Shown piece after piece: positions 6,134 through 12,110 of a DNA stretch of 13,457 bases (its first letter is position 1; every line of letters begins with the position of its first letter). The notes under the pieces are model-generated. The model saw only the letters and a program-made list of their open reading frames with translations. It did no database searches and was not told where the DNA came from. The stretch is from CAYQEC01 sp964416425 (lineage in GTDB: Bacteria > Actinomycetota > Acidimicrobiia > Spongiisociales > UBA5794), in contig CAYQEC010000046.1 in NCBI GenBank assembly GCA_964416425.1, positions 1-13,457 of the forward strand, read 5' to 3'. A program made the translations under genes and the position numbers.

Positions 6134-7666
6134 GTGACAGAAGAGATTGGGATCCAGGCAACGGCAATCGTCAAGCGCTTCTCCGGTGTGCCCGCCCTCT
6201 CGAATGTGACCATCGGTCTCCGACCCGGCGAGATCGTCGGTCTCGTCGGGCACAACGGAGCCGGCAAATCGACCCTCCTCAGGATCCTGGCCGGTGCTCT
6301 CCATCCTGACGAAGGCGGCATCCTGGTGGATGGCCGGCCCGTGGAATTCCACGGGCCGGCCGACGCCCTGCACGCCGGCATCGCCACCGTCTATCAGGAA
6401 CTGGTCCTGCTCCACAATCTGAACGTGGTCCAGAACCTGTTCCTGGGACGCGAGCGGGCGGGCCTCGGCGTGCTCCGGCGCGACGCCATGTGGCATGAGG
6501 CGAAGGAGCTGATGGAACGGTTCGACCTCGACGTCGACCTCGACCAGCCCCTTGGCCAGATGCCGGTGGCGACACGCCAGCTGATCGAGATCGCCGTCGC
6601 CACCCATCGTCGCGCCCGCTACCTGATGCTCGACGAGCCGACCTCGTCCCTCGAGGGTGAGCAGATCGAGGATCTCTTGGAACGGATCGCCAACCTCGCC
6701 TCGAACGAGGGAATCGGCATCCTGCTCGTGAACCACAAACTCGACGAGCTGTACGCCGTCGCCCACCACGTGGTCGCCCTCGTGGACGGCCACGTCACCA
6801 TCGACGGGCCGGTCGACCAGGTGAGCCGGCGGGACGTGGTGCGCGCAATCACGGGCGACGCCGTTCCGTCCGAACCCGAGGCGGCCGGATCCGACGAACC
6901 CGCCCCCCGCACCCACGATCGTTCCCATCCGCCGGACACCGAGCCGACCCTCACGATCAAGAGCATGCGGACCGCACAGGTCGCCGACGTCTCCCTGCAG
7001 GCCTTCCAGGGACGGGTACTCGGCATGTACGGCCTCATCGGAGCGGGCCGTTCGGAGACCCTGCGCACCTTGATGGGCCTGTACAAGCTGGACGGCGGCT
7101 CCGTCGTGGTGCTCGGAAAGCCCTACCGCCCTGCCAACCCGGCCGCCGCCCATCATGCCGGCCTCGCCTACCTGACGGAGGAGAGGAAGCTGGACGGGCT
7201 CGTCCCCCAGCTCGACTCCGTCGTGAACGTGGCGCTCCCGGTCCTGCGGCGATACGCCCGCGGCCCCCTGATGGATCACCGCCGCATGGCGGCGAGCTCC
7301 ACCGAGATCCTGGACCAACTCCAGGTTCGTGGCTACCGGGACGGTCCGGTCGAGAGCCTCTCGGGCGGCAATCAGCAGAAGGTGTTGCTCTCCCGCGTCC
7401 TGGCACAGCGGCCCCGAATCCTGCTCCTTGACGAGCCCACCAAGGGCGTCGACATCGGCGTCAAGGTAGAGATGCACCGCATGATCCGAGCCCTGGCGTC
7501 CGAACAGGGCCTCACCGTCGTCGTCGCCTCCAGCGAGGCGGAGGAGATCCTCCAGATCGCCGACGAAGTGGTGATCTTCAACGGAGGCCATTGCGACGGT
7601 CGCGCCATACCAGCCTCCGCGCTGACGGTGGCGACCCTACGGGAGGCCGCCTGGGCGGGCGCATGA
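6134..7666 (+). CDS. Sugar ABC transporter ATP-binding protein, two nucleotide-binding domains (RbsA-like)
   Basis: A 510-aa tandem ATPase energising the ribose-type importer. NBD1 has Walker A GHNGAGKST (39-47), Q-loop YQE (87-89), Walker B YLMLDEP (163-169) and His201. Its signature is degenerate: MPVATRQ (143-149) where RbsA proteins usually show LSVGQQQ. NBD2 has the family-typical degenerate Walker A GLIGAGRSE (300-308), an intact LSGGNQQ (409-415), Walker B LLLDEP (430-435) and Ser instead of the switch His. An acidic, Pro-rich linker (about 243-270) joins the halves. The start is taken as GTG 6134, with GGGAG 5 nt upstream; the in-frame ATG 6122 has no ribosome binding site. It follows the binding-protein gene after 36 nt and is the last gene of the operon. 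Confidence 0.92.
   Translation: MTEEIGIQATAIVKRFSGVPALSNVTIGLRPGEIVGLVGHNGAGKSTLLRILAGALHPDEGGILVDGRPVEFHGPADALHAGIATVYQELVLLHNLNVVQNLFLGRERAGLGVLRRDAMWHEAKELMERFDLDVDLDQPLGQMPVATRQLIEIAVATHRRARYLMLDEPTSSLEGEQIEDLLERIANLASNEGIGILLVNHKLDELYAVAHHVVALVDGHVTIDGPVDQVSRRDVVRAITGDAVPSEPEAAGSDEPAPRTHDRSHPPDTEPTLTIKSMRTAQVADVSLQAFQGRVLGMYGLIGAGRSETLRTLMGLYKLDGGSVVVLGKPYRPANPAAAHHAGLAYLTEERKLDGLVPQLDSVVNVALPVLRRYARGPLMDHRRMAASSTEILDQLQVRGYRDGPVESLSGGNQQKVLLSRVLAQRPRILLLDEPTKGVDIGVKVEMHRMIRALASEQGLTVVVASSEAEEILQIADEVVIFNGGHCDGRAIPASALTVATLREAAWAGA
6332..6361. repeat. Perfect 30-bp palindrome inside the ATPase gene
   Basis: The half-site GGCCGGCCCGTGGAA is followed immediately by its exact reverse complement, with no spacer and GAATTC at the centre. 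It encodes GRPVEFHGPA, residues 67-76 of the ATPase, so the reading frame is uninterrupted. Confidence 0.9.
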
Positions 7667-7951
7667 CTGGTCCGGCGATCGCACCATGGCTATCCTTCCC
7701 CCGCCTGCTGTTTCACCGACCTCGTGTCGACCAACCCCAGCCCCGTCGGCCGTCTTCGGCGCGTTCTCGGCGAGTCGCCCAGGACCGACCTCACCCGGAT
7801 ACCGGTACATCCCTCTTCCTCCGCCGGTATCCGGGTGAGGCCCGGTGTGATTGGCGAGACGTCCGACCTCTGGCCGTCTCCGCCCCATTCTGACTCGGCG
7901 GCCTCGCCACCCGACCAGTGGGCTTGTGGCGTCGACGTGGCCTGCGAATCC
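7667..7951. other. Convergent intergenic region without a gene
   Basis: 285 bp between the ends of the sugar ATPase gene (plus) and the 2TM protein gene (minus). Short open frames here have no start with a ribosome binding site and no recognisable protein. The only clear structure is the large inverted repeat at 7789-7840. Confidence 0.6.
7789..7840. terminator. Large inverted repeat, likely bidirectional terminator
   Basis: CCTCACCCGGATACCGG (7789-7805) and its exact reverse complement (7824-7840) flank an 18-nt loop. It sits between two convergent genes, the expected place for a shared transcription terminator. No T-tract follows on either strand, so it would be a non-canonical terminator; an extragenic palindrome (REP-like) is the alternative. 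Confidence 0.55.
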
Positions 7952-8248
7952 TCAGGCCTCGGTCTGGTCCTGGGCGTCCCGGGCCCGTTCCTCGGCGAGG
8001 AACCGCTCATACCGACGCTCCTGGAGCCCGCTTCGGTCGATCAGGTAGGCCATGACGTGGAAAACGATGCCGATCCCCCACGCCAGGGTCACCCAGTACG
8101 CCCAATCGAGACCGCCGCCCTGCGCCAGGTCGATGCCCCACAGGAATCCGTTGACGACGACAAAGACGACGAGGTGCCACATCAGGCCGACAAGATCCTC
8201 GACACGTTTGCGGGCCCTCTCCTCGGCGGTTCCGCCTGCCGCAGTCAC
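7952..8248 (-). CDS. 2TM domain-containing small membrane protein
   Basis: A 98-aa protein with a short charged N-terminus (EERARKRVEDLVG), two hydrophobic helices (about residues 20-40 and 47-68), and a charged C-terminal helix containing RRYERFLAEERARD. The pattern RARKRVE, then HLVVFVVVNGFLW, then WGIGIVFH matches the 2TM domain family, which is found alone or fused to sensor kinases and has no settled biochemical function. The start is GTG 8248, preceded 5 nt upstream by the strong GAGGAGG; ATG 8281 and the 5'-extended frame to 8362 lack such a site. It is divergent from the ABC-2 exporter, with a shared 172-bp upstream region, and might be controlled with it. Confidence 0.8.
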   Translation of the reverse strand: MTAAGGTAEERARKRVEDLVGLMWHLVVFVVVNGFLWGIDLAQGGGLDWAYWVTLAWGIGIVFHVMAYLIDRSGLQERRYERFLAEERARDAQDQTEA

Positions 8249-8305
8249 TGCTACCTCCTCAGGTCGGCGTGCTTCCCGCATCTTGGGCGTCGGGCGATCC
8301 GCCGT

Positions 8306-8358
8306 CCACTCGGCCGTCGTCCACCGATCGGCGAACCCGCTCCTCCATCGCCGAGTGG
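8306..8358. promoter_or_regulatory. Inverted repeat in the divergent spacer, possible operator
   Basis: CCACTCGGC (8306-8314) and GCCGAGTGG (8350-8358) are a perfect 9-bp inverted repeat with centres 44 bp apart, roughly four helical turns. The palindrome CCGATCGG lies between them at 8324-8331. Placement between the 2TM gene and the exporter operon suggests a regulator site, but none of the regulators in the window is clearly linked to it. Confidence 0.3.
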
Positions 8359-8362
8359 GCAA

Positions 8363-8392
8363 TGGTCACGGGCGTGCCCTTCCCGGCATACT
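8363..8392 (+). promoter_or_regulatory. Candidate promoter of the ABC-2 exporter operon
   Basis: TGGTCA (8363-8368) and CATACT (8387-8392) are separated by 18 nt. Transcription would begin near 8399, leaving a short leader that contains the AAGAGGAG ribosome binding site. Weak -35 match; by eye only. Confidence 0.3.
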
Positions 8393-8420
8393 GGGACGGT
8401 CAGCATGAAGAGGAGCCGCG

Positions 8421-9353
8421 ATGGCAGTGATCGAGGTCGAAGGTCTCGTCAAGAGGTACGGGAGCAGGAACGTGGTCGACGGCGTGTCGTTCCACGTCGA
8501 GGAAGGCGAGATCTACGGCATCGTTGGCCCCAACGGCGCCGGCAAGACCACGATCGTCGAGTCGGTCGAGGGCCTGCGGCATCCTGACGGGGGCACGATC
8601 CGCGTCCTCGGGCTGGATCCGATCAAGGATCGCTACGAGATCACCGAGCGGGTCGGCACCCAGTTGCAGGAGAGCCGACTCCAGGACCGCATCAGGGTCG
8701 GGGAAGTCCTCGATCTCTACGCCTCGTTCTACCGCAACCCGGCCGATTGGCGCAGCTTGCTCGACCGCCTCGGTCTCGAAGGCAAGGAAGACGAGAAGTA
8801 CGCCACCCTCTCCGGCGGGCAGAAGCAGCGCCTCTCGGTCGCCCTCGCCCTGGTGGGGTCGCCCGAGATCGCCATCCTCGACGAGCTCACCACCGGTCTC
8901 GATCCGCAGGCCCGCCGCGCGACGTGGGACACCATCGAGCAGATCAGGGAATCGTGGGTGACCGTGGTGCTCGTCACCCACTTCATGGAAGAAGCCGAGC
9001 GGCTCTGCGATCGGACGATGGTCGTCAAGGAAGGGCGGATCGTCGCCATCGACACCCCGGGCGGGCTGGTGCAGCGTCTCGGTTCCGAGCAGCGGCTCCG
9101 GTTCCGGCCCTCCGAGCCGCTCGACGACACGGTGCTCACCGCCCTGCCCGAGGTGGTGGCGGTCGAGCACAACGGGCCGCAGGTGGTCATCACCGGGACC
9201 GGCAACGTGATCCAAGCCGTGACGGCGCTGCTGACGCAGCGCCAGGTGATCGCCGAGGAGCTGCGGATCGAACAGGCCACCTTGGAGGACGCCTACCTGG
9301 CCCTCACCGGCCAGGGCGGCGCATCGAACGAAACGGGCGCGGAGGGACGCTGA
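8421..9353 (+). CDS. ABC-2 type exporter ATP-binding protein
   Basis: A 310-aa ATPase of the drug/antibiotic exporter type (DrrA/CcmA-like). Walker A is GPNGAGKT (36-43), the Q-loop region is TQLQES (80-85), the signature is LSGGQKQR (130-137), Walker B is IAILDE (150-155), and the switch His187 is in LVTHFMEEAE. The residue after the Walker B Glu is Leu156 (LDELTTGLDP), where most relatives have Pro. The C-terminal ~95 residues form the accessory region common to this subfamily, ending in a LEDAYLALTG motif. ATG 8421 has AAGAGGAG 5 nt upstream. The permease starts within its stop codon, so they form one operon and one transporter. The cargo is unknown. Confidence 0.93.
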   Translation: MAVIEVEGLVKRYGSRNVVDGVSFHVEEGEIYGIVGPNGAGKTTIVESVEGLRHPDGGTIRVLGLDPIKDRYEITERVGTQLQESRLQDRIRVGEVLDLYASFYRNPADWRSLLDRLGLEGKEDEKYATLSGGQKQRLSVALALVGSPEIAILDELTTGLDPQARRATWDTIEQIRESWVTVVLVTHFMEEAERLCDRTMVVKEGRIVAIDTPGGLVQRLGSEQRLRFRPSEPLDDTVLTALPEVVAVEHNGPQVVITGTGNVIQAVTALLTQRQVIAEELRIEQATLEDAYLALTGQGGASNETGAEGR

Positions 9354-10096
9354 TGGCAGTCACGATGAGAATCACCCGCACCGAGGGACGGCTCTTCCTA
9401 CGGGACCCCCTCCCCGTGTTCTTCGGTCTGGTCTTCCCGGCCCTGCTGCTGCTGGCCCTCGGGCTCTTCTTCCCCGGCTTCAAGGATCCGATGGAGGAAC
9501 TGAACGGGGCCCGCTACATCGACGTCTACGCCCCGATCACCCTCGGGTTGGGGGTGGCGACGCTGGGCCTGGTGACGCTGCCCCCGATCCTGGGCAGCTA
9601 CCGGCAGTTCGGCATCCTGCGCCGGCTCCGCACCACCCCGGTGCATCCGAGGCGGCTGCTGTTGGCCCAGATGGCAGTGCACGGGGCGGTGTCCGTCGTC
9701 GCTTCGGTAGCGGCAATCGTGGTCGCCGTGGTCGGCTTCGACCTGCCGGTGCCGCAACGTCCGCTGTGGTTCGTCGCCTCGTACCTGCTCTCGGTGGCGT
9801 CGATCTTCGCCATCGGGCTCCTCATCGGGGCCCTTGCCCGTACCACGACCACCGGGTCGGCGGTCGGGATGGGCATCTATTTCCCGATGCTGTTCTTCGG
9901 TGGGGTGTGGATCGCCCGCGGGATCATGCCGGACGGGCTGCGCACCGTGAGCGACTTCACCCCGCTCGGGTCGGCGGTCCAGGCGATGGAGGACTCCTGG
10001 CTGGGGTCGGCGCCGAGCTTCACCAACCTGGCCGTGATGGCGGTGTATGCGGTGGTGGTCGGGTTCCTGGCGGTGCGGCTGTTCCGGTGGGAGTGA
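9353..10096 (+). CDS. ABC-2 type exporter permease
   Basis: A 247-aa membrane protein of the ABC-2 permease family (DrrB-like) with about six hydrophobic segments, the first at roughly 22-42 and the last close to the C-terminus. Diagnostic blocks are GSYRQFGILRRLRTTPVHPRRLLLAQ (given here only as a region, about 82-107), a central YLLSVASIFAIGLLIGALAR helix, and the family C-terminal signature region with FFGGVW, IMP and DFTPLG (about 182-206). ATG 9353 overlaps the ATPase stop by one base (TGATG), with GGAGGG 6 nt upstream, so translation is coupled. The longer open frame that reaches back to 8747 is an out-of-frame read through the ATPase gene. Substrate unknown. Confidence 0.92.
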   Translation: MAVTMRITRTEGRLFLRDPLPVFFGLVFPALLLLALGLFFPGFKDPMEELNGARYIDVYAPITLGLGVATLGLVTLPPILGSYRQFGILRRLRTTPVHPRRLLLAQMAVHGAVSVVASVAAIVVAVVGFDLPVPQRPLWFVASYLLSVASIFAIGLLIGALARTTTTGSAVGMGIYFPMLFFGGVWIARGIMPDGLRTVSDFTPLGSAVQAMEDSWLGSAPSFTNLAVMAVYAVVVGFLAVRLFRWE

Positions 10097-10103
10097 TGCG
10101 AGC

Positions 10104-10168
10104 GGGAGGTCGACGAGCCGCGAGACACCCGCACACTCCGGCGCCCCGTCGCGCGGGTTGAGCCTCCC
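10104..10168 (+). terminator. Possible structured terminator after the exporter operon
   Basis: GGGAGG (10104-10109) can pair with CCTCCC (10163-10168), enclosing ACCCGC (10127-10132) paired with GCGGGT (10153-10158). There is no T-run. Weak, supported mainly by position directly after the permease stop. Confidence 0.25.
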
Positions 10169-10222
10169 GAGCAGCCATCGATCGCAGATCGGCCCCCACG
10201 GGAACCTTCGGGCGGAGGGTCT

Positions 10223-10265
10223 GCAAGGTCTTCGCAAGGTCGCGGCAATGCTCACGCCGTACAAA
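10223..10265 (+). promoter_or_regulatory. Candidate SARP operator and promoter of the sulfurtransferase gene
   Basis: Three heptamers start exactly 11 bp apart: GCAAGGT (10223-10229), GCAAGGT (10234-10240) and GCAATGC (10245-10251). The last ends 8 bp before the -10-like TACAAA (10260-10265). Heptamers at 11-bp period, placed 8 bp before the -10 box, are the established layout of promoters activated by SARP regulators. A SARP/BTAD gene lies convergent to the target gene. Sequence pattern is seen directly; binding is inferred. Confidence 0.6.
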
Positions 10266-10311
10266 GGCTCCCACGGCGAGGAGGACACCCGCCACGACCC
10301 GAGGAGGAGCC

Positions 10312-11145
10312 TTGCAGCAGCACACCCCCACCGCGACAGGTCACGCGCTCGTCGACCCGGACTGGCTGGAGCGCCGCCTCGACGATCCGACCGTGCGGGT
10401 CGTCGAAATCGACGTCAGCCCGAAGCCGCATGGCGAAGGTCACATCCCCGGCGCCGTCTTGTGGAACATCTACCGAGACCTGCGAGACGAGGCGTACCAG
10501 CTCCGCCCGATCCAGGCCGTCGAGGATCTGATCCGGCGTTCCGGCATCACCCCCGAGTCGACGGTTGTGTGTTACGGCTACGCACCGGCGCTCGGCTACT
10601 GGCTGCTGCGGCTGTTCGGCCATCACGATGTCAGGATCCTCGACACGAGTCGTGCGACCTGGCAGGCGGATGGGCGACCCTGGACGAAGGACTCGACGCA
10701 CGTCGAGCCGAGTGGCTATCGCCCGGCCGCCATGTCTCCTGCCATCAGGGCCGACCTGGAGACACTCGTGCGATGGAGCGGACAACCCGACGGGATCATC
10801 CTCGACGTGCGCAGCGCCTCCGAGTACGCCGGCGAGCGGTTCTGGCCGTCCGGTGGCACCCCGGAGGCAGGCCGCACCGGCCACATCCCGGGCGCAGTGC
10901 ACCTCCCCGCAGACCGGATCTTCGAGGCGGACGGGTCATTCCGGCCCGTCGACGAGCTGCGCGAGATGATGGCGTCCGTCGATCGGGACCGGACGATCGT
11001 GACGTATTGCACGGTGGGAGCCCGTGCCGCCACGGTCTCGTTCGTCCTGTCCGAGTTGCTCGATCATCCCGACGTTCGCGTCTACGACGGTTCGTGGGCG
11101 GAGTGGGGCCTGAACCCGACCGTTCCCATCGTCTCGGTGACGTGA
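10312..11145 (+). CDS. Sulfurtransferase with two rhodanese domains
   Basis: A 277-aa tandem rhodanese, expected to transfer sulfane sulfur from thiosulfate or 3-mercaptopyruvate to an acceptor such as cyanide or a thiol. The N-terminal domain (about 10-125) has VEIDVSPKPHGEGHIPGAV and a loop CYGYAPALG with Cys87. The C-terminal domain (about 145-270) has ILDVRSASEYAGE, GHIPGAVHLP and the active-site loop YCTVGARA with catalytic Cys233. Many tandem rhodaneses lack a Cys in the N-terminal loop, so Cys87 is notable. The start is TTG 10312, with GAGGAG 5 nt upstream; nothing better lies nearby. Its upstream region carries a SARP-type operator, and its 3' end meets the SARP gene with 5 bp between stop codons. 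Whether thiosulfate or mercaptopyruvate is the donor cannot be told. Confidence 0.92.
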   Translation: MQQHTPTATGHALVDPDWLERRLDDPTVRVVEIDVSPKPHGEGHIPGAVLWNIYRDLRDEAYQLRPIQAVEDLIRRSGITPESTVVCYGYAPALGYWLLRLFGHHDVRILDTSRATWQADGRPWTKDSTHVEPSGYRPAAMSPAIRADLETLVRWSGQPDGIILDVRSASEYAGERFWPSGGTPEAGRTGHIPGAVHLPADRIFEADGSFRPVDELREMMASVDRDRTIVTYCTVGARAATVSFVLSELLDHPDVRVYDGSWAEWGLNPTVPIVSVT

Positions 11146-11160
11146 CCTCGTCACCCGAGA
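11132..11160. terminator. Hairpin spanning two convergent stop codons
   Basis: TCTCGGTGACG (11132-11142) pairs with CGTCACCCGAGA (11149-11160) with a single-base bulge and a 6-nt loop holding the sulfurtransferase stop. It would serve both the sulfurtransferase and the regulator as a compact bidirectional terminator, though T-runs are missing. Confidence 0.45.
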
Positions 11161-11891
11161 AGGGAGGCGTAGAGCTCCTGGGTTGGCTCGCTGGGCGAGA
11201 TGCCGAGCTCGTCCCGCAACATGACCCTGAGGCTCTCGTAAGCCCGCAGCGCCTCGGCGACGTTCCCCTCGGCGGCGAGCGCCCTCATCAGGAGCCGATG
11301 ACCCGACTCCCGCAATGGCGCGGTTTCGACGAGGGAACGACTGGCTTCCCTCGCTGCCGCGATCTCCGTGCCACCCAGCCCGAGCGCGGCGGAGCCGTAG
11401 ACCTCGAGGGCACGCACGTGCAAGGTCTCCAGAGAACGACGGACGTCGTCGATCCACTCCGCATCCTCTCCGGGGAGGAACCCGCGCCGGGCGGTGAACA
11501 TCGCGCCTTGCGACGCCGCCCACGCTTTCGCCCAGTCCTGTTTGACCACCGCGGATTCCGCGGTGTGGATGGCGTCCGCGGCGGCTTCGATGTCCACCCA
11601 GGCCGCCGGGAGTTCCAACCGGACGGTTCCGCGGCCCTCGACACGAGCCGGACCCAGGACCTTGCGCAGGCGGGAAAGGAGGACGTTGAGGGCGGCATCG
11701 GTGTCGTCGGGTCCTCCGCTCCCCCACAGTGCCTCGACGATCTCCGACCGTGGGATCATCCGGTGCCGATTGAGAACGAGGTAGGCGAACAACAGCCTCC
11801 CCTGCCGTCCGGGGAGTGCTTGTTCCAAGCGGTCACCGTCGATCTCTACGACGAGCGCCCCGCAGATCTGGACCCTGATGGATGGCTGCAA
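11151..11891 (-). CDS. SARP-family transcriptional regulator (winged helix plus BTAD)
   Basis: A 246-aa regulator of the short SARP type. The N-terminal OmpR-like winged helix (1-95) includes LPGRQGRLLFAYLVLNR, a SEIVEALWG helix and AALNVLLSRLRKVLG. The bacterial transcriptional activation domain (about 100-246) includes a YESLRVMLRDELG region and ends in PSEPTQELYASLLG. There is no ATPase or TPR extension. SARPs activate promoters through direct heptamer repeats; matching repeats lie upstream of the sulfurtransferase and of the DUF1059-nitrilase pair, so it probably controls both. The start is TTG 11891; a TAG five codons upstream in frame leaves no earlier option. No good ribosome binding site is seen, and this start lies within the first heptamer of the second site, which hints at autoregulation or a leaderless mRNA. 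Confidence 0.9.
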   Translation of the reverse strand: MQPSIRVQICGALVVEIDGDRLEQALPGRQGRLLFAYLVLNRHRMIPRSEIVEALWGSGGPDDTDAALNVLLSRLRKVLGPARVEGRGTVRLELPAAWVDIEAAADAIHTAESAVVKQDWAKAWAASQGAMFTARRGFLPGEDAEWIDDVRRSLETLHVRALEVYGSAALGLGGTEIAAAREASRSLVETAPLRESGHRLLMRALAAEGNVAEALRAYESLRVMLRDELGISPSEPTQELYASLLG

Positions 11892-11931
11892 GGTTCCGGC
11901 AACCTAGCTGTGCAATGCTTCCCCACACAAC
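11888..11931 (+). promoter_or_regulatory. Second candidate SARP operator, upstream of DUF1059-nitrilase
   Basis: GCAAGGT (11888-11894) and GCAACCT (11899-11905) start 11 bp apart. GCAATGC, identical to the third heptamer of the site at 10245, follows at 11912-11918 (13-bp step), and 7 nt later comes CACAAC (11926-11931), resembling the TACAAA box of the first site. Less regular than the first site and overlapping the regulator start codon, but clearly related in sequence and order. Confidence 0.45.
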
Positions 11932-11951
11932 CGATCTGGGAGGTCGTGGTC

Positions 11952-12110
11952 ATGGAGAGGATCATTCGATGTGAATGCGGGTTCGTCGCCAGAGCCGACA
12001 CGGACGAGAAGGTGATCGAGCGGATTCGCGATCACATGCGGGAGGATCATCCGGAGTTGCTGCAGCAGATCGCCACCGAGGATCTCCTCTCCTGGATCGA
12101 AGTCAAGTGA
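11952..12110 (+). CDS. Small DUF1059-like protein
   Basis: A 52-aa protein with a CECGF motif (Cys8, Cys10) near the N-terminus and a helix with spaced histidines (His28 and His33 in RDHMREDHPE). This CxCG...H...H layout is that of DUF1059 proteins, typically 50-60 aa and of unknown function; metal binding is plausible but not shown. ATG 11952 has GGGAGGT 7 nt upstream. Its stop overlaps the nitrilase start (TGATG), so the two are translationally coupled. It sits at the end of a much longer open frame whose upstream part is a shadow of the sulfurtransferase and regulator genes. Confidence 0.85.
   Translation: MERIIRCECGFVARADTDEKVIERIRDHMREDHPELLQQIATEDLLSWIEVK

Noticed and set aside
4874..7591. 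A 905-codon open frame on the minus strand
   Set aside because: It lies antisense to the binding-protein and ATPase genes, whose families are certain. Its His/Asp/Gly/Leu/Val-rich composition is typical of a shadow frame opposite GC-rich coding sequence, and it has no recognisable domain.
7724..8420. Plus-strand 287-codon frame between the two transporter loci
   Set aside because: It crosses the large inverted repeat, is antisense to the 2TM gene and runs out of frame into the exporter ATPase; no domain recognised.
10047..11951. A long plus-strand frame running from the exporter permease to the nitrilase
   Set aside because: It is out of frame with the sulfurtransferase and antisense to the SARP gene. 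Only its last 52 codons, from ATG 11952, form a real gene.
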